The notes under the pieces were generated by a model that had not been told where the DNA came from, made no database searches, and was given only the letters and a program-made list of their open reading frames with translations. This document shows, piece by piece, positions 27,802 through 37,150 of a DNA stretch of 64,000 nucleotides (position 1 is its first letter; every line of letters begins with the position of its first letter). The DNA is taken from NCBI GenBank assembly GCA_034408895.1, contig JAWXCI010000050.1, forward strand, positions 1 to 64,000, given 5' to 3'. Position numbers and translations under genes: made by a program. The stretch is from UBA4660 sp034408895. GTDB lineage: Bacteria > Bacteroidota > Bacteroidia > Flavobacteriales_D > Sanyastnellaceae.

Positions 27802-30800
27802 ATGAAAGCAACATTACTCAGTAATGCACTGGCGTTCAGCCTTGCGTTTCTTTTTTCATTGAGTGTGAAAAATTCAGTAGCAGCCACACTTGATATGGCT
27901 GGTGGCTGCACCAATCAACAGGCCTGCAACTTCGATCCATCGGCCACTTTCGATGATGGCTCCTGCATTTTCATTTCGGCTGGTGGCTTTTGTGCGGGGC
28001 CCATAGACGACAGCACCTGCACATCCGACTTGTCCACATTTGTGTTTAATGTGCTGGACAACGATGTGCTCGTGATGGGCACGCAAGTGTTTGTGATGCC
28101 CCTTCTTTCTGATGTATGCTTCCATATCAATGACTTAGGCCAGGTGCAATACAACGACCAAGCAGGCGATTGTTGTGGCGACCATTTTCTCTCCTATGCA
28201 CTCACGGATGAGGATGACAATTTTTTAGGGACTGCTGAAGTTTTCATTTGTGTGACATGCCCCAAACCCGACTGCACCCTTATCAACCTGGAAGATTACG
28301 CAGGAGGCAGCGATGGCACCATGCCTGATGGACCTGGATGCGTAAGTGTCTGCGAAAATTCTATCACTACTTTCTATTTGCCCCTGGATACAAATAGTAC
28401 TTATGTATGGGGTCCCATCATTGGCGGCAACTGGGTGCCGGGCGCCAACGATGCTGAAATCATCGTGACATGGGGATCATATGGTTCCGGTTCCATCTCC
28501 GTTACCATTACGGATGGAAATGGAAATGTGCAAGCGATCACGGTTTGCATTGATATTATGCAAGCACCTACTGCAAGTTTCACTTCCGCGGGTTATGTGT
28601 GCTTAGGACAAAACTTATGCTTTAACAATACTTCAGCAAACGCTGATACCTATTTCTGGGATTTTGGTGATGGTGGAACTTCTCCCTTGGAAAATCCTTG
28701 TTACACTTATGCCAATCCCGGAACTTATACTGTAACCCTGTGTGCAAGCAATTTTAACTATGATGAAGAGGGGAATCCGCTGTGCTGCTGCACCGATTGT
28801 GTTACGATGCAAGTTATTGTTGACCCGCTCCCAGGGCCAAACATTTATTGCATAAGCACCTTGTGCGAAGGCGATGAAAGTTGCTATACAACCGATGCCA
28901 CCAATTGCAGCAGCTACCTCTGGACGGTGCTTGATGCCAACGGAAATCCGGTAGTGTTCACAGGACAAGGCACCGATGAAATTTGTTTGACATGGGGTAT
29001 TGGCCCCGTTGGCACCATCACACTTGATGTAAGCGGCTGCGACAGTACTTACTGCAACAATCCCACAACGGTAAACGTGCCAATCATTGCTACAGTAAGC
29101 ACCATCACGGGTCCAATAGTGGTTTGCGAATTCGCTACCGAAACTTATTCTCTGCCGAAATGGCTAAGTACAGTCTATTTATGGACAGTTACCGGTGGAA
29201 TGGTGATAGCTGGCGACAGCACAAACATTGCAACTATACAGTGGGGACCGGCAGGTGTGGGAACTATTCATGTGGATTATTGCAGTGAATTTCTGCAAGG
29301 ACTTCCCGGTCATGATGCTCCGGAATGTTGCGGAACGGCTGACCTCACGGTGCTGATCCTTCCTGAGTTTTTTATGGTACACAATGGCCCATCAGTGGTT
29401 TGCCTTGGCACAACCACCAGTTTTTCGGCCACCAATTTTCCGCTCAACAGTTACACATGGACGGTGTTTGATACCAATGGAAATCCGCTTCCATTTTCCG
29501 GACAGGGAACTGATAACATAAGTGTGACCTGGACAACAGCCGGCACATACATCATCACTGCAACACCTACCGCAACCAGTGTGTATTGCAACACAACAGA
29601 AACTGTTGTGGTAACGGTACTTGATGTACCAAAAGCAACTGCGATAACAGGGCCGACACAAATCTGCCCGAACCAGGTGGCGTATTACACGGCAGTAACC
29701 GGAAGCACCGGAGTATCGTTTGTGTGGACTGCGCAGAACGGAACACTTTCATCCACCAGCGGAACAACAGTTGGAGTTACGTGGGGACCAACCGGCCCGT
29801 ATTCTATTTCCCTCGCGCAACAACTCTCCTACAATCCATTCTGCCTATCGGACACCATTACATTGTTGGTGTATCCGAAAAATTTGGGCGGGCCGTTTAC
29901 CATTACCGGAACTGCAAATTGCACCAATTCAGTTCAGCAATACACATTGAACGGAACACTTCATCCTGAAGCCACCATCAACTGGAGCGTATCGCTGCCA
30001 ATTATGGGAAGCGTGGTGAACGGGCAAGGAAGCACTATGATAGATGTGCAGTGGAACAACACACCGGGTGGTGCAACTGTAACTGCCGACCTCACTTTGT
30101 GTGGAGTAACAACCCCCATTACACTTGGTGTGACTTTGGTTTCTCCTCAAATTCCTGTAGTCACACAATCAGGCAATTTATGTCCTGGCGGAAGTGCTTT
30201 CCTGAATGCAAGTGGCGGCTGTTTCAACACGTATTCCTGGTCAACAGGCGACATTACTGTTAGTTCTCAAATTTTCACGGCTGCTCAGTATTCGCTCACC
30301 ACCACCGACTGCAATAACTGCGCAGCAACAGTTTATTTCAATGCGATTGCTTCACCATCGCCCATTGCTGCCATCAGTTCTGGCAACAATCCCATCATCT
30401 GCATTCCAGCGCCACACACCGTAACGATGGTGGCACAGTGCAATGCTTCCTACACTTATGAATGGTTCTGCAATAACGCGTCAGTGTCGGGGCCATCGCT
30501 TGGCAACTGCACTTACTCACACGTGTTTCAGGGAGTGGCTGGTACTTACACTTATTATATAGAGGTGGTGGATCCAACTACCGGCTGCACCAGTACTTCG
30601 CTTCCGTTCTACGTGTATGAAAGTGATTGTCTTCCTGGAGGCTGCACTCCTGAGGCTTACACACTTACTCCATCATTCACAGTGAGTAACCCGTATTGCA
30701 ACCAGATCACTTTCTCGTTTACATCAAGTGTCAATTTCACTTTCACTTCATGGAGCTTTGGTGACAATACTTTTTCAGGCTCGCCCAATCCAACACACAC

Positions 30801-33800
30801 CTATCTGCAAGCGGGTTGCTACAATGTGCAGGTGCATGGCACTGTGCCCGACTCGTTGAATCCGCCAGCGCAATGCCCTGTTTATGCTGAACTAAGTGTG
30901 TGCGTTCCGCTGGCTGCTGATTTTTCATTTACAGCGATCAACTGTACACAAGTTCAGTTCACGGATTTGTCCACCATTATTCCTCCGGGTGCATATACCT
31001 TGTTCTGGAATGCAGGCATTTACGGAACCAGTACATTGACCAATCCGGTATTTACTTTCCCCGGGCCGGGCATTTATCCGGTAACACTAACCATCAATGA
31101 TGGCAACGGTTGCCAGGCGACTATCACAAAAAATGTGACGCTGGGTGGAGTGGGTACTCCTATTATCACTGCGCCTTTGAAAGCCTGCGTAGGCGAGCCT
31201 GTAGCAATGTCTGTATTCGCAACAGGAGCGGTGAGTTACTTCTGGGATTTCGGTGATGGCGCAACCTATACCGGTGCATCCCCATCGCACACTTATTTGT
31301 TCATGGGTACATATACCATTATCGTAACTGCTACTGACTCGAATGGGTGTACAGCAACTTCATCCACCACGATCTTGATACACCCACCGGTTGCACCGGG
31401 GGTGATAACCGGAACACTCCTCATTTGTGCCGGGGACACCACCGCGTTGTGTGCTCCTGCCGGATACAGTTATCTGTGGACACCAAACGGAGAAACCACA
31501 CAATGCATTGATGTAACCATCGCTGGTACATACGGTGTAGCCATTACGGATGGAAACGGTTGTAGCCTCGAACTCGACCCTGTTGAAGTGGTAGTTCTTC
31601 CATTACCAATTGCGACCATCGCAGGCAATTTGATAATCTGTGATGCGGGTTGTACAATTCTCACAACACCATTTGACCCGAACTTCACCTATCAGTGGTA
31701 CGACAATCTCGGCAATCTGCTTGCACCAGAAATCTACAACCAGATTTATGTGTGTGATTACAATTTACTTGGAGGATATTATGTAATGATAACAGATCAA
31801 AACGGATGTTCAGCTACTTCAGCCACTGTTGTTGTTGCGGTTGCAGTTTCACCTGTGTTCACCATTACAGTTTCTCCTGTAGCGTGTGCCGGACAACCAG
31901 TGACACTTACTGTTACACCCATTGACCCCAATGTGAATTACAACTGGAGTAATGGCGGCACAGGAACTTCGATCACAGTAACTCAGGCAGGCACTTATAC
32001 CTGCGTGGGCACTGACATCAATACCGGATGTTCAGGTTCTGCTTCGGCAACAGTTTACCCGCTTCCCGATTTCTGCATTGTGCCGCAAGGTTGCTACCAA
32101 GTGTGCAATCCCGATACGGTGTGTGGCCCACCGGGCATGGCTTCGTATCAATGGAACCTTAACGGTAATCCGATTGCGGGCGGAAACATGATTTGTCTTG
32201 AAATAACGCAATCCGGAATCTATACTCTCACTGCAACAACAGTGAACGGTTGCAGTGATACTTCAGTAGACCTCGACCTCACCGTTATTGAATGTGATTC
32301 GGTGGCTTGTGATGAGTTGCATGTTGATTTTTCATTGCTCGATGAAGATGCAGATGGTGTTGTAGATTCATGTTGTGCAATACTGAGTTATACCAACAAC
32401 TTTGGAGGACTTCAGGGCTTTACCATTTCAACTAGTGATGCTGACCTCAATTTTGATCTAAGTTCGTTGAGTACTTCTCTTGCTGTTCAATCCGTCACAG
32501 CCAATTCAATTGCACTGGCAAGCAGCATTGCAGGAGATTCAATTCCAACAGGTACACTCAGCAACTTTATCACATTCTGCATCAGCAATGTGATAAACTC
32601 ACCACAACAAATAATAATTGACTGGTATGATTTCGATGATGAAATAGTGTGTTCGGACACACTCGAATTCCACTGCCCGGAAGAACCGGAGTGTATTTAC
32701 ATGACCAATGATTCCATCTACTGCGAAGATGGATCCATCTTCTACGAGTTTACGGTATGCAATCCGAACGATCAGCCTTACAGCATTGGTTACATCAATA
32801 TACTTCCGTCCAGTCCGGCAGGTGTTGTAGTTACACCTCCATTTATTGACATCACCTCCACTCCCATTCTTGCCGGCACTTGTCAAACGTTTACAGTAAA
32901 CCTGAGCGGCAACAATATTGGGGGCGAAACTTTCTGTTATAATCTGATTGCGCACCAGAACAATCCGCTGGAGACTGATTCCATTATTTGTTGTTCGGTG
33001 GATACTACATACTGTATTGAGATTCCGGTTTGCGATCCATGCTTATTTGTAAGTGTTGAAAATGTGGAGAGCGATACCACAGATGGATGTTGCTTCAACA
33101 TAACACTGAACAATGCATACGATCCGAATTTTTTCGATGAGATTGCATTGTGTGTGCTGTCCCCTCAAACCACTATCACTGTGAACAATCCTTTCAGTTC
33201 GCCCTGGACCACCAGTGGTTTCACATCCACAGCAGTAAGTTTTCTGCCGGAGAATGTGTTCAACAATTTTGTGCCGGGTGGGGGATTTACACTTCCGCAA
33301 ATCTGTGTTCAAACTAATCTTCCACCATTCCAGCAAATTGAAATAAAATGGATGAAAGACAGCACCGTGGTATGTCGCGACACCATCAATGTTTCCTGTG
33401 ATCCACCTTGTGGATACATGGTACAGGAATCCATTGTGTGCGACCCGGTAACAGGTACATGGAATTATCAGGCGGCATTGCACAATGTTTCCGGCATTGT
33501 GGTAACCCATGCTCAAATCAGTTTCAACACTCCTGCGGGTTTGAGTATTTACAACCAGACCATTTCCCTGGGTTCGCTCAATTCGGGTAGTACTTCACCA
33601 CCGTTTAACATCAATGTAGGCGCTCCGGCCATGGCTGGTGATACAGTGTGCTTCACCGTTGCACTTATCAAACAAACACCGGATAGTACTGATGTGGCCT
33701 GTTGCTTCTTCGAGCATTGTATTGTATTGCCCGATTGCCCACCGGTGGTAGCATGCCTTTGCGATGACACGTTCTCATTCCATGTAGGGCAAGGAATAGC

Positions 33801-34329
33801 CTGCACTCCAGTTTCCGGTAATCCCAATACTTTCATATTCTCGCTGCAGGATTACAGCTATTTCCAGGATTGTGATGAAGTAAAATGGCGCTTCGAACTG
33901 GGAGCGCCACTAGTGGTGGCACAAGGCACCGATTCAGTGATGCATACTTTCCCTACTGGCACGTTTACAGTGTGTGTCAGGGTTACCAGGTTTGCCGATA
34001 ATGGAGTGGTGTGCAAGGCCAATGTTTGCAAAACAGTGGTGATTCCGGAAGCACCTCAGGCACCGTTGGCGAACGATCCGGAACTGATGATGATTTATCC
34101 GAACCCGAATAATGGAATGTTCAAGATCCTGCTTTATGATGACACGACTTATCCCCTTGACTTTACTATTTACAATAGCCTGAATCAGCCGGTACTGCAA
34201 AAACATCTTGCTGTAAAACCGGAAGGATCAATGCTTGAAATTGATTTGACAGACAAAGCAAAAGGCATGTACGTTCTTCAATTCAAAATTGGCGATGACA
34301 TGTTTGCAAGAAAGATTGTGGTGTATTGA
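27802..34329 (+). CDS. giant T9SS-secreted PKD/Ig-like protein
   Basis: 2175 residues, the largest gene in the window. It has a signal peptide (MKATLLSNALAFSLAFLFSLSVKNSVA), then the motif GCTNQQACNFDPSATFDDGSC, commonly found near the N-terminus of Flavobacteriia surface proteins. A long array of PKD and Ig-like modules follows; clear PKD copies include FWDFGDGGTSPLENPCYTY and FWDFGDGATYTGASPSHTYLFMGTY, and many 'C.G....L...G....Y.WS.G' modules. It is unusually Cys-rich for a cell-surface protein. The final 80 residues (MMIYPNPNNGMFKILLYDD ... KGMYVLQFKIGD) form a T9SS type A sorting domain. No enzymatic domain is recognised; adhesion or a structural surface role is inference. The frame is intact across 6.5 kb. 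Confidence 0.9.
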   Translation: MKATLLSNALAFSLAFLFSLSVKNSVAATLDMAGGCTNQQACNFDPSATFDDGSCIFISAGGFCAGPIDDSTCTSDLSTFVFNVLDNDVLVMGTQVFVMPLLSDVCFHINDLGQVQYNDQAGDCCGDHFLSYALTDEDDNFLGTAEVFICVTCPKPDCTLINLEDYAGGSDGTMPDGPGCVSVCENSITTFYLPLDTNSTYVWGPIIGGNWVPGANDAEIIVTWGSYGSGSISVTITDGNGNVQAITVCIDIMQAPTASFTSAGYVCLGQNLCFNNTSANADTYFWDFGDGGTSPLENPCYTYANPGTYTVTLCASNFNYDEEGNPLCCCTDCVTMQVIVDPLPGPNIYCISTLCEGDESCYTTDATNCSSYLWTVLDANGNPVVFTGQGTDEICLTWGIGPVGTITLDVSGCDSTYCNNPTTVNVPIIATVSTITGPIVVCEFATETYSLPKWLSTVYLWTVTGGMVIAGDSTNIATIQWGPAGVGTIHVDYCSEFLQGLPGHDAPECCGTADLTVLILPEFFMVHNGPSVVCLGTTTSFSATNFPLNSYTWTVFDTNGNPLPFSGQGTDNISVTWTTAGTYIITATPTATSVYCNTTETVVVTVLDVPKATAITGPTQICPNQVAYYTAVTGSTGVSFVWTAQNGTLSSTSGTTVGVTWGPTGPYSISLAQQLSYNPFCLSDTITLLVYPKNLGGPFTITGTANCTNSVQQYTLNGTLHPEATINWSVSLPIMGSVVNGQGSTMIDVQWNNTPGGATVTADLTLCGVTTPITLGVTLVSPQIPVVTQSGNLCPGGSAFLNASGGCFNTYSWSTGDITVSSQIFTAAQYSLTTTDCNNCAATVYFNAIASPSPIAAISSGNNPIICIPAPHTVTMVAQCNASYTYEWFCNNASVSGPSLGNCTYSHVFQGVAGTYTYYIEVVDPTTGCTSTSLPFYVYESDCLPGGCTPEAYTLTPSFTVSNPYCNQITFSFTSSVNFTFTSWSFGDNTFSGSPNPTHTYLQAGCYNVQVHGTVPDSLNPPAQCPVYAELSVCVPLAADFSFTAINCTQVQFTDLSTIIPPGAYTLFWNAGIYGTSTLTNPVFTFPGPGIYPVTLTINDGNGCQATITKNVTLGGVGTPIITAPLKACVGEPVAMSVFATGAVSYFWDFGDGATYTGASPSHTYLFMGTYTIIVTATDSNGCTATSSTTILIHPPVAPGVITGTLLICAGDTTALCAPAGYSYLWTPNGETTQCIDVTIAGTYGVAITDGNGCSLELDPVEVVVLPLPIATIAGNLIICDAGCTILTTPFDPNFTYQWYDNLGNLLAPEIYNQIYVCDYNLLGGYYVMITDQNGCSATSATVVVAVAVSPVFTITVSPVACAGQPVTLTVTPIDPNVNYNWSNGGTGTSITVTQAGTYTCVGTDINTGCSGSASATVYPLPDFCIVPQGCYQVCNPDTVCGPPGMASYQWNLNGNPIAGGNMICLEITQSGIYTLTATTVNGCSDTSVDLDLTVIECDSVACDELHVDFSLLDEDADGVVDSCCAILSYTNNFGGLQGFTISTSDADLNFDLSSLSTSLAVQSVTANSIALASSIAGDSIPTGTLSNFITFCISNVINSPQQIIIDWYDFDDEIVCSDTLEFHCPEEPECIYMTNDSIYCEDGSIFYEFTVCNPNDQPYSIGYINILPSSPAGVVVTPPFIDITSTPILAGTCQTFTVNLSGNNIGGETFCYNLIAHQNNPLETDSIICCSVDTTYCIEIPVCDPCLFVSVENVESDTTDGCCFNITLNNAYDPNFFDEIALCVLSPQTTITVNNPFSSPWTTSGFTSTAVSFLPENVFNNFVPGGGFTLPQICVQTNLPPFQQIEIKWMKDSTVVCRDTINVSCDPPCGYMVQESIVCDPVTGTWNYQAALHNVSGIVVTHAQISFNTPAGLSIYNQTISLGSLNSGSTSPPFNINVGAPAMAGDTVCFTVALIKQTPDSTDVACCFFEHCIVLPDCPPVVACLCDDTFSFHVGQGIACTPVSGNPNTFIFSLQDYSYFQDCDEVKWRFELGAPLVVAQGTDSVMHTFPTGTFTVCVRVTRFADNGVVCKANVCKTVVIPEAPQAPLANDPELMMIYPNPNNGMFKILLYDDTTYPLDFTIYNSLNQPVLQKHLAVKPEGSMLEIDLTDKAKGMYVLQFKIGDDMFARKIVVY

Positions 34330-34370
34330 TTTCGGATTGAGAGACGGATAAAACTAAGATTCAACAAAAG

Positions 34371-34400
34371 GCCGCTTCATTTTTGGAGCGGCTTTTTTTT
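34371..34400 (+). terminator. rho-independent terminator of the giant gene
   Basis: Stem GCCGCT / AGCGGC with a 10-base loop, followed by a run of eight T. Confidence 0.85.
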
Positions 34401-34516
34401 ATAAGACAAAATCTTGACGAGGAGATTACCAAACACAAAGTGTCAGTCTTCATTATTGAAAAACTCATCCAACGAAGCCTGATTAGAAGAAGCGGCAAAC
34501 CAAAGAAGTGTTGACT

Positions 34517-34682
34517 TCATTTCTCCTCTGCAATGCTTTGCAGTTCTTCTAAAACAATTGGAATGCACTCCCCGAAAATTCTGGTTGAGATGTTATACTG
34601 GAGAATTTCATCTCAGTTCTTTTGCGTATTCTAATATTCGAGCATCACTAATTGCAAAGCACCCGTTATGTATCTCGTTCAC
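34517..34682 (-). pseudogene. broken coding fragment, unknown family
   Basis: Two minus-strand frames join into one protein-like segment: NEIHNGCFAISDARILEYAKELR then DEILQYNISTRIFGECIPI and VLEELQSIAEEK before a stop. The upper frame hits a TGA right where the second begins, so the gene is frameshifted, and no convincing start is present. The sequence is helix-rich and charged. I do not recognise the family. Confidence 0.35.
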
Positions 34683-34686
34683 TTAA

Positions 34687-34971
34687 ACGCGGAAGACAAG
34701 AGACGCTGATGGAGAAGATGTGCTTGTTCGTTTTCCTTTATTTGTTGGTAACGAAGGACCTGTGTTTGGAAGTGGCGACTATGGTGTTGTAAACTGGTTC
34801 GAATCGTTCGCGGTGCAAACTTCAAGTTATTCCAATGTCATTGAATATTTGGATGATAACTCGGTTGTTGACCAATCCGACACTAACTCGGAATGGTATG
34901 TGGTAAAGTATTTTTATTCCAATTCAATGGGAGCAATAAAAAAAGAAATTATCGAAACAAATGAAATCTGA
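34687..34971 (+). pseudogene. coding fragment, unknown family
   Basis: An open frame of about 94 codons with no proper start, reading DGEDVLVRFPLFVGNEGPVF, then GSGDYGVVNWFESFAVQ and ending IKKEIIETNEI. The composition is that of a real protein, but the beginning is missing (a stop lies just upstream). It sits in a 900-base zone of decayed fragments between two surface-protein genes. Family not recognised. Confidence 0.4.
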
Positions 34972-35017
34972 AATCTTGTCGAACATAATAGTTCAATAGC
35001 TCAAACACCTACTAAAA

Positions 35018-35221
35018 ATGAAAATCATCCATACAATCTTATGGCTTTTTCTTCAGTTGTTTTGTTTATTCACAAACTGACCAAGAACATCAACACAAAT
35101 ACTGGAAGTATCGTGAGATGCCCAAAACTAAGTTGGTAAAAATTGGGCGCGAACTGAGTGAAAGCATACCCATGGCGTGCAGAGTTCCTGATTACGGATA
35201 CGGAGCGATCAATGATTCAAC
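35018..35221 (+). pseudogene. decayed secreted-protein fragment homologous to 23376-23540
   Basis: Starts with a good signal peptide (MKIIHTILWLFLQLFCL) that is frameshifted at its end; the next frame continues SQTDQEHQHKYWKYREMPKT, then KLVKIGRELSESIPMACRVP and DYGYGAINDS. The part from REM onward aligns with the fragment at 23376-23540. The 3' side is lost close to the convergent CHU_C gene. One base inserted or lost near 35070 explains the frameshift. Function unknown. Confidence 0.6.
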
Positions 35222-35233
35222 AACAACGCAGCA

Positions 35234-37123
35234 TCATTGTTTCCCGCGCACCAAATGCACATAACCCTCGTACTTCACGCCATCACTTCTTTCGAAGATG
35301 TAGAAATAAACACCATCCGCATGGTCTTCTCCATTCCATGAGTTGCGGTAGTTTTCACTTTCATATACTTTGTTACCCCAACGATTGAACACAATGAGAT
35401 GTGAATTCGGGAATCCATCAACACCGAAAATTTCGAAGGTATCATTCTCACCATCTCCGTTAGGAGTAAATATGTTCGGAATAATCGTATTGCATGTTTC
35501 CACAAACACATAAAGTTCTGCATACTGATCGCATTGGTCAATCACCCCTATAATGAATTCACCTTCCCAGCCCGCAAGGAAACCACTTCCCTCTGTGTAG
35601 TTAAATGCGCTGTCGTTGTAAGTGTATTCGTAAGGCAATGCTCCACCTATTACAAACCCGGACGCACTAGTACCAAGGCATACATCAACGGAATCTTCAG
35701 TTTGTTCAAATGGTGCCGGTTCTTCCACATGAAAATCTTCGGTAACAGTTTGATTACAGTAGTCTGTAACCGTCACCGAGTAATCACCTTCATCACCCTG
35801 CTCGAACGATTGTGTTTCGTTGTTGCCAATTACAGTTTCATCACTGTCTATCCATTCATAAGAAAAATCAGGAGCACCGTTTTGCGGTTCGGCTGACACG
35901 GTTGGATCATCACCGGGGCACACAAATACTTCATCTATCTGAAGCACCATCGCGATATAATCCTGAATAAATATCTCGGCATAAGCGGTGTCCTGATCAC
36001 CGCAGGTATTGGTGAAGATGTAAGTGACTGTGATGGTTTCATTTCCTTCGGTAAGGGCATCCGGCAAACTGTTTATAGCAAGTTCAGATACCTGACCTGG
36101 AACGAAAATCACAGTTTCATCTACGGTGGTGTAGTCCGTTCCGTTGGTCGCGCTGCCACCAATCTGGATTTCAACAGTGTCGTTCTCTGTCAGGTTAGTT
36201 GGCGGATAAAGAGTGAAATGTCCTGCAATACAACCTTCGAGCACACTGTTGTCAGCAAGAAATGCTGGAGGATCGTCCACTTCAATTTCGGTGTCAATGC
36301 TCACCGCATTGGAACTGAAACTGCCTGCTTCGAGCACCACAATGGATTCCAGTGCAGTGTCGCTTCCATCGGCAATGGCCAATTTGATATGATAGGTCTC
36401 CCCACACTCGACTTGTGAGGCTGCTGTGAATGTTACAGTAAATCCATTCAAAGAAATATCTGTGTTGCTCGGGTTGTCAATATAGTAGGCTGAGTTAAGG
36501 ACATTGTTCACCGAACTGATGGTGATGGGAAGAAGCGGATCGGAATTCGGTACAAAAGCGATGTTGATGGCACCATCTGGAAAACCGGGTGGAGAATCAA
36601 AAGTGCCCGTGATGCCAGGGCCGCTGAGGAAAAATGCAAACACATCATTGAATGATGAATTCACCCAAGTGAGGTACTCATCACTCCCGAAAGTGTAACT
36701 GAACTGAAGGCTGTCGCCTGTAGGAACAAAATCAAATTCAAGAATACATACATCGTTGGCAGAACTCACCGTGAAGAACTGACCAATAAGAGGAGGTACT
36801 GAATTGGCGATGATAAGCAGATCCGGTTCACCACTAACCGGAGCGGTGAGGAATTCGGAAAAATCCCAGTCAAGATCAACTGCTTTGCAGGGGTCGGAGG
36901 AAAGTATAACTCCATCTCCAATTGGAAAAACTGTTCCATCGTAACCAGACAGATGGCCCAGCTGAATAGGATCTCCTGTGTATGTAATGTTGGTGGCTAT
37001 GACGCCATCGCCCAACAAAAGAGCTACTGCTTCTTCAGGGGTAACGTAGACCACCTGTTGTGCTTCAAGATTTGTAAAAAAGAAAGCGGCACTCAGTACT
37101 GCAAGGATTTTGTGTTTAATCAT
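35234..37123 (-). CDS. choice-of-anchor-L domain protein with CHU_C gliding-motility C-terminus
   Basis: 629 residues from MIKHKILAVLSAAFFFTNLEAQ, a signal peptide (the seven residues before it are unlikely). The N-terminal 270 residues are a choice-of-anchor-L domain (LLGDGVIATNITYTGDPIQLGHL ... VCILEFDFVPTGDSLQFSYTFGSDEYLTWV ... CGETYHIKLAIADGSDTALES). Ig/PKD-like modules follow, and the end is a gliding-motility-associated C-terminal domain (IIPNIFTPNGDGENDTFEIFG ... VFNRWGNKVYESENYRNSWNG), the T9SS type B signal. It probably forms an operon with the upstream homologue, whose stop is 27 bases from this start. It is a likely surface adhesin. Confidence 0.88.
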   Translation of the reverse strand: MIKHKILAVLSAAFFFTNLEAQQVVYVTPEEAVALLLGDGVIATNITYTGDPIQLGHLSGYDGTVFPIGDGVILSSDPCKAVDLDWDFSEFLTAPVSGEPDLLIIANSVPPLIGQFFTVSSANDVCILEFDFVPTGDSLQFSYTFGSDEYLTWVNSSFNDVFAFFLSGPGITGTFDSPPGFPDGAINIAFVPNSDPLLPITISSVNNVLNSAYYIDNPSNTDISLNGFTVTFTAASQVECGETYHIKLAIADGSDTALESIVVLEAGSFSSNAVSIDTEIEVDDPPAFLADNSVLEGCIAGHFTLYPPTNLTENDTVEIQIGGSATNGTDYTTVDETVIFVPGQVSELAINSLPDALTEGNETITVTYIFTNTCGDQDTAYAEIFIQDYIAMVLQIDEVFVCPGDDPTVSAEPQNGAPDFSYEWIDSDETVIGNNETQSFEQGDEGDYSVTVTDYCNQTVTEDFHVEEPAPFEQTEDSVDVCLGTSASGFVIGGALPYEYTYNDSAFNYTEGSGFLAGWEGEFIIGVIDQCDQYAELYVFVETCNTIIPNIFTPNGDGENDTFEIFGVDGFPNSHLIVFNRWGNKVYESENYRNSWNGEDHADGVYFYIFERSDGVKYEGYVHLVRGKQ

Positions 37124-37150
37124 AGGATAAATTGTTGGGTGCAAAAATGG

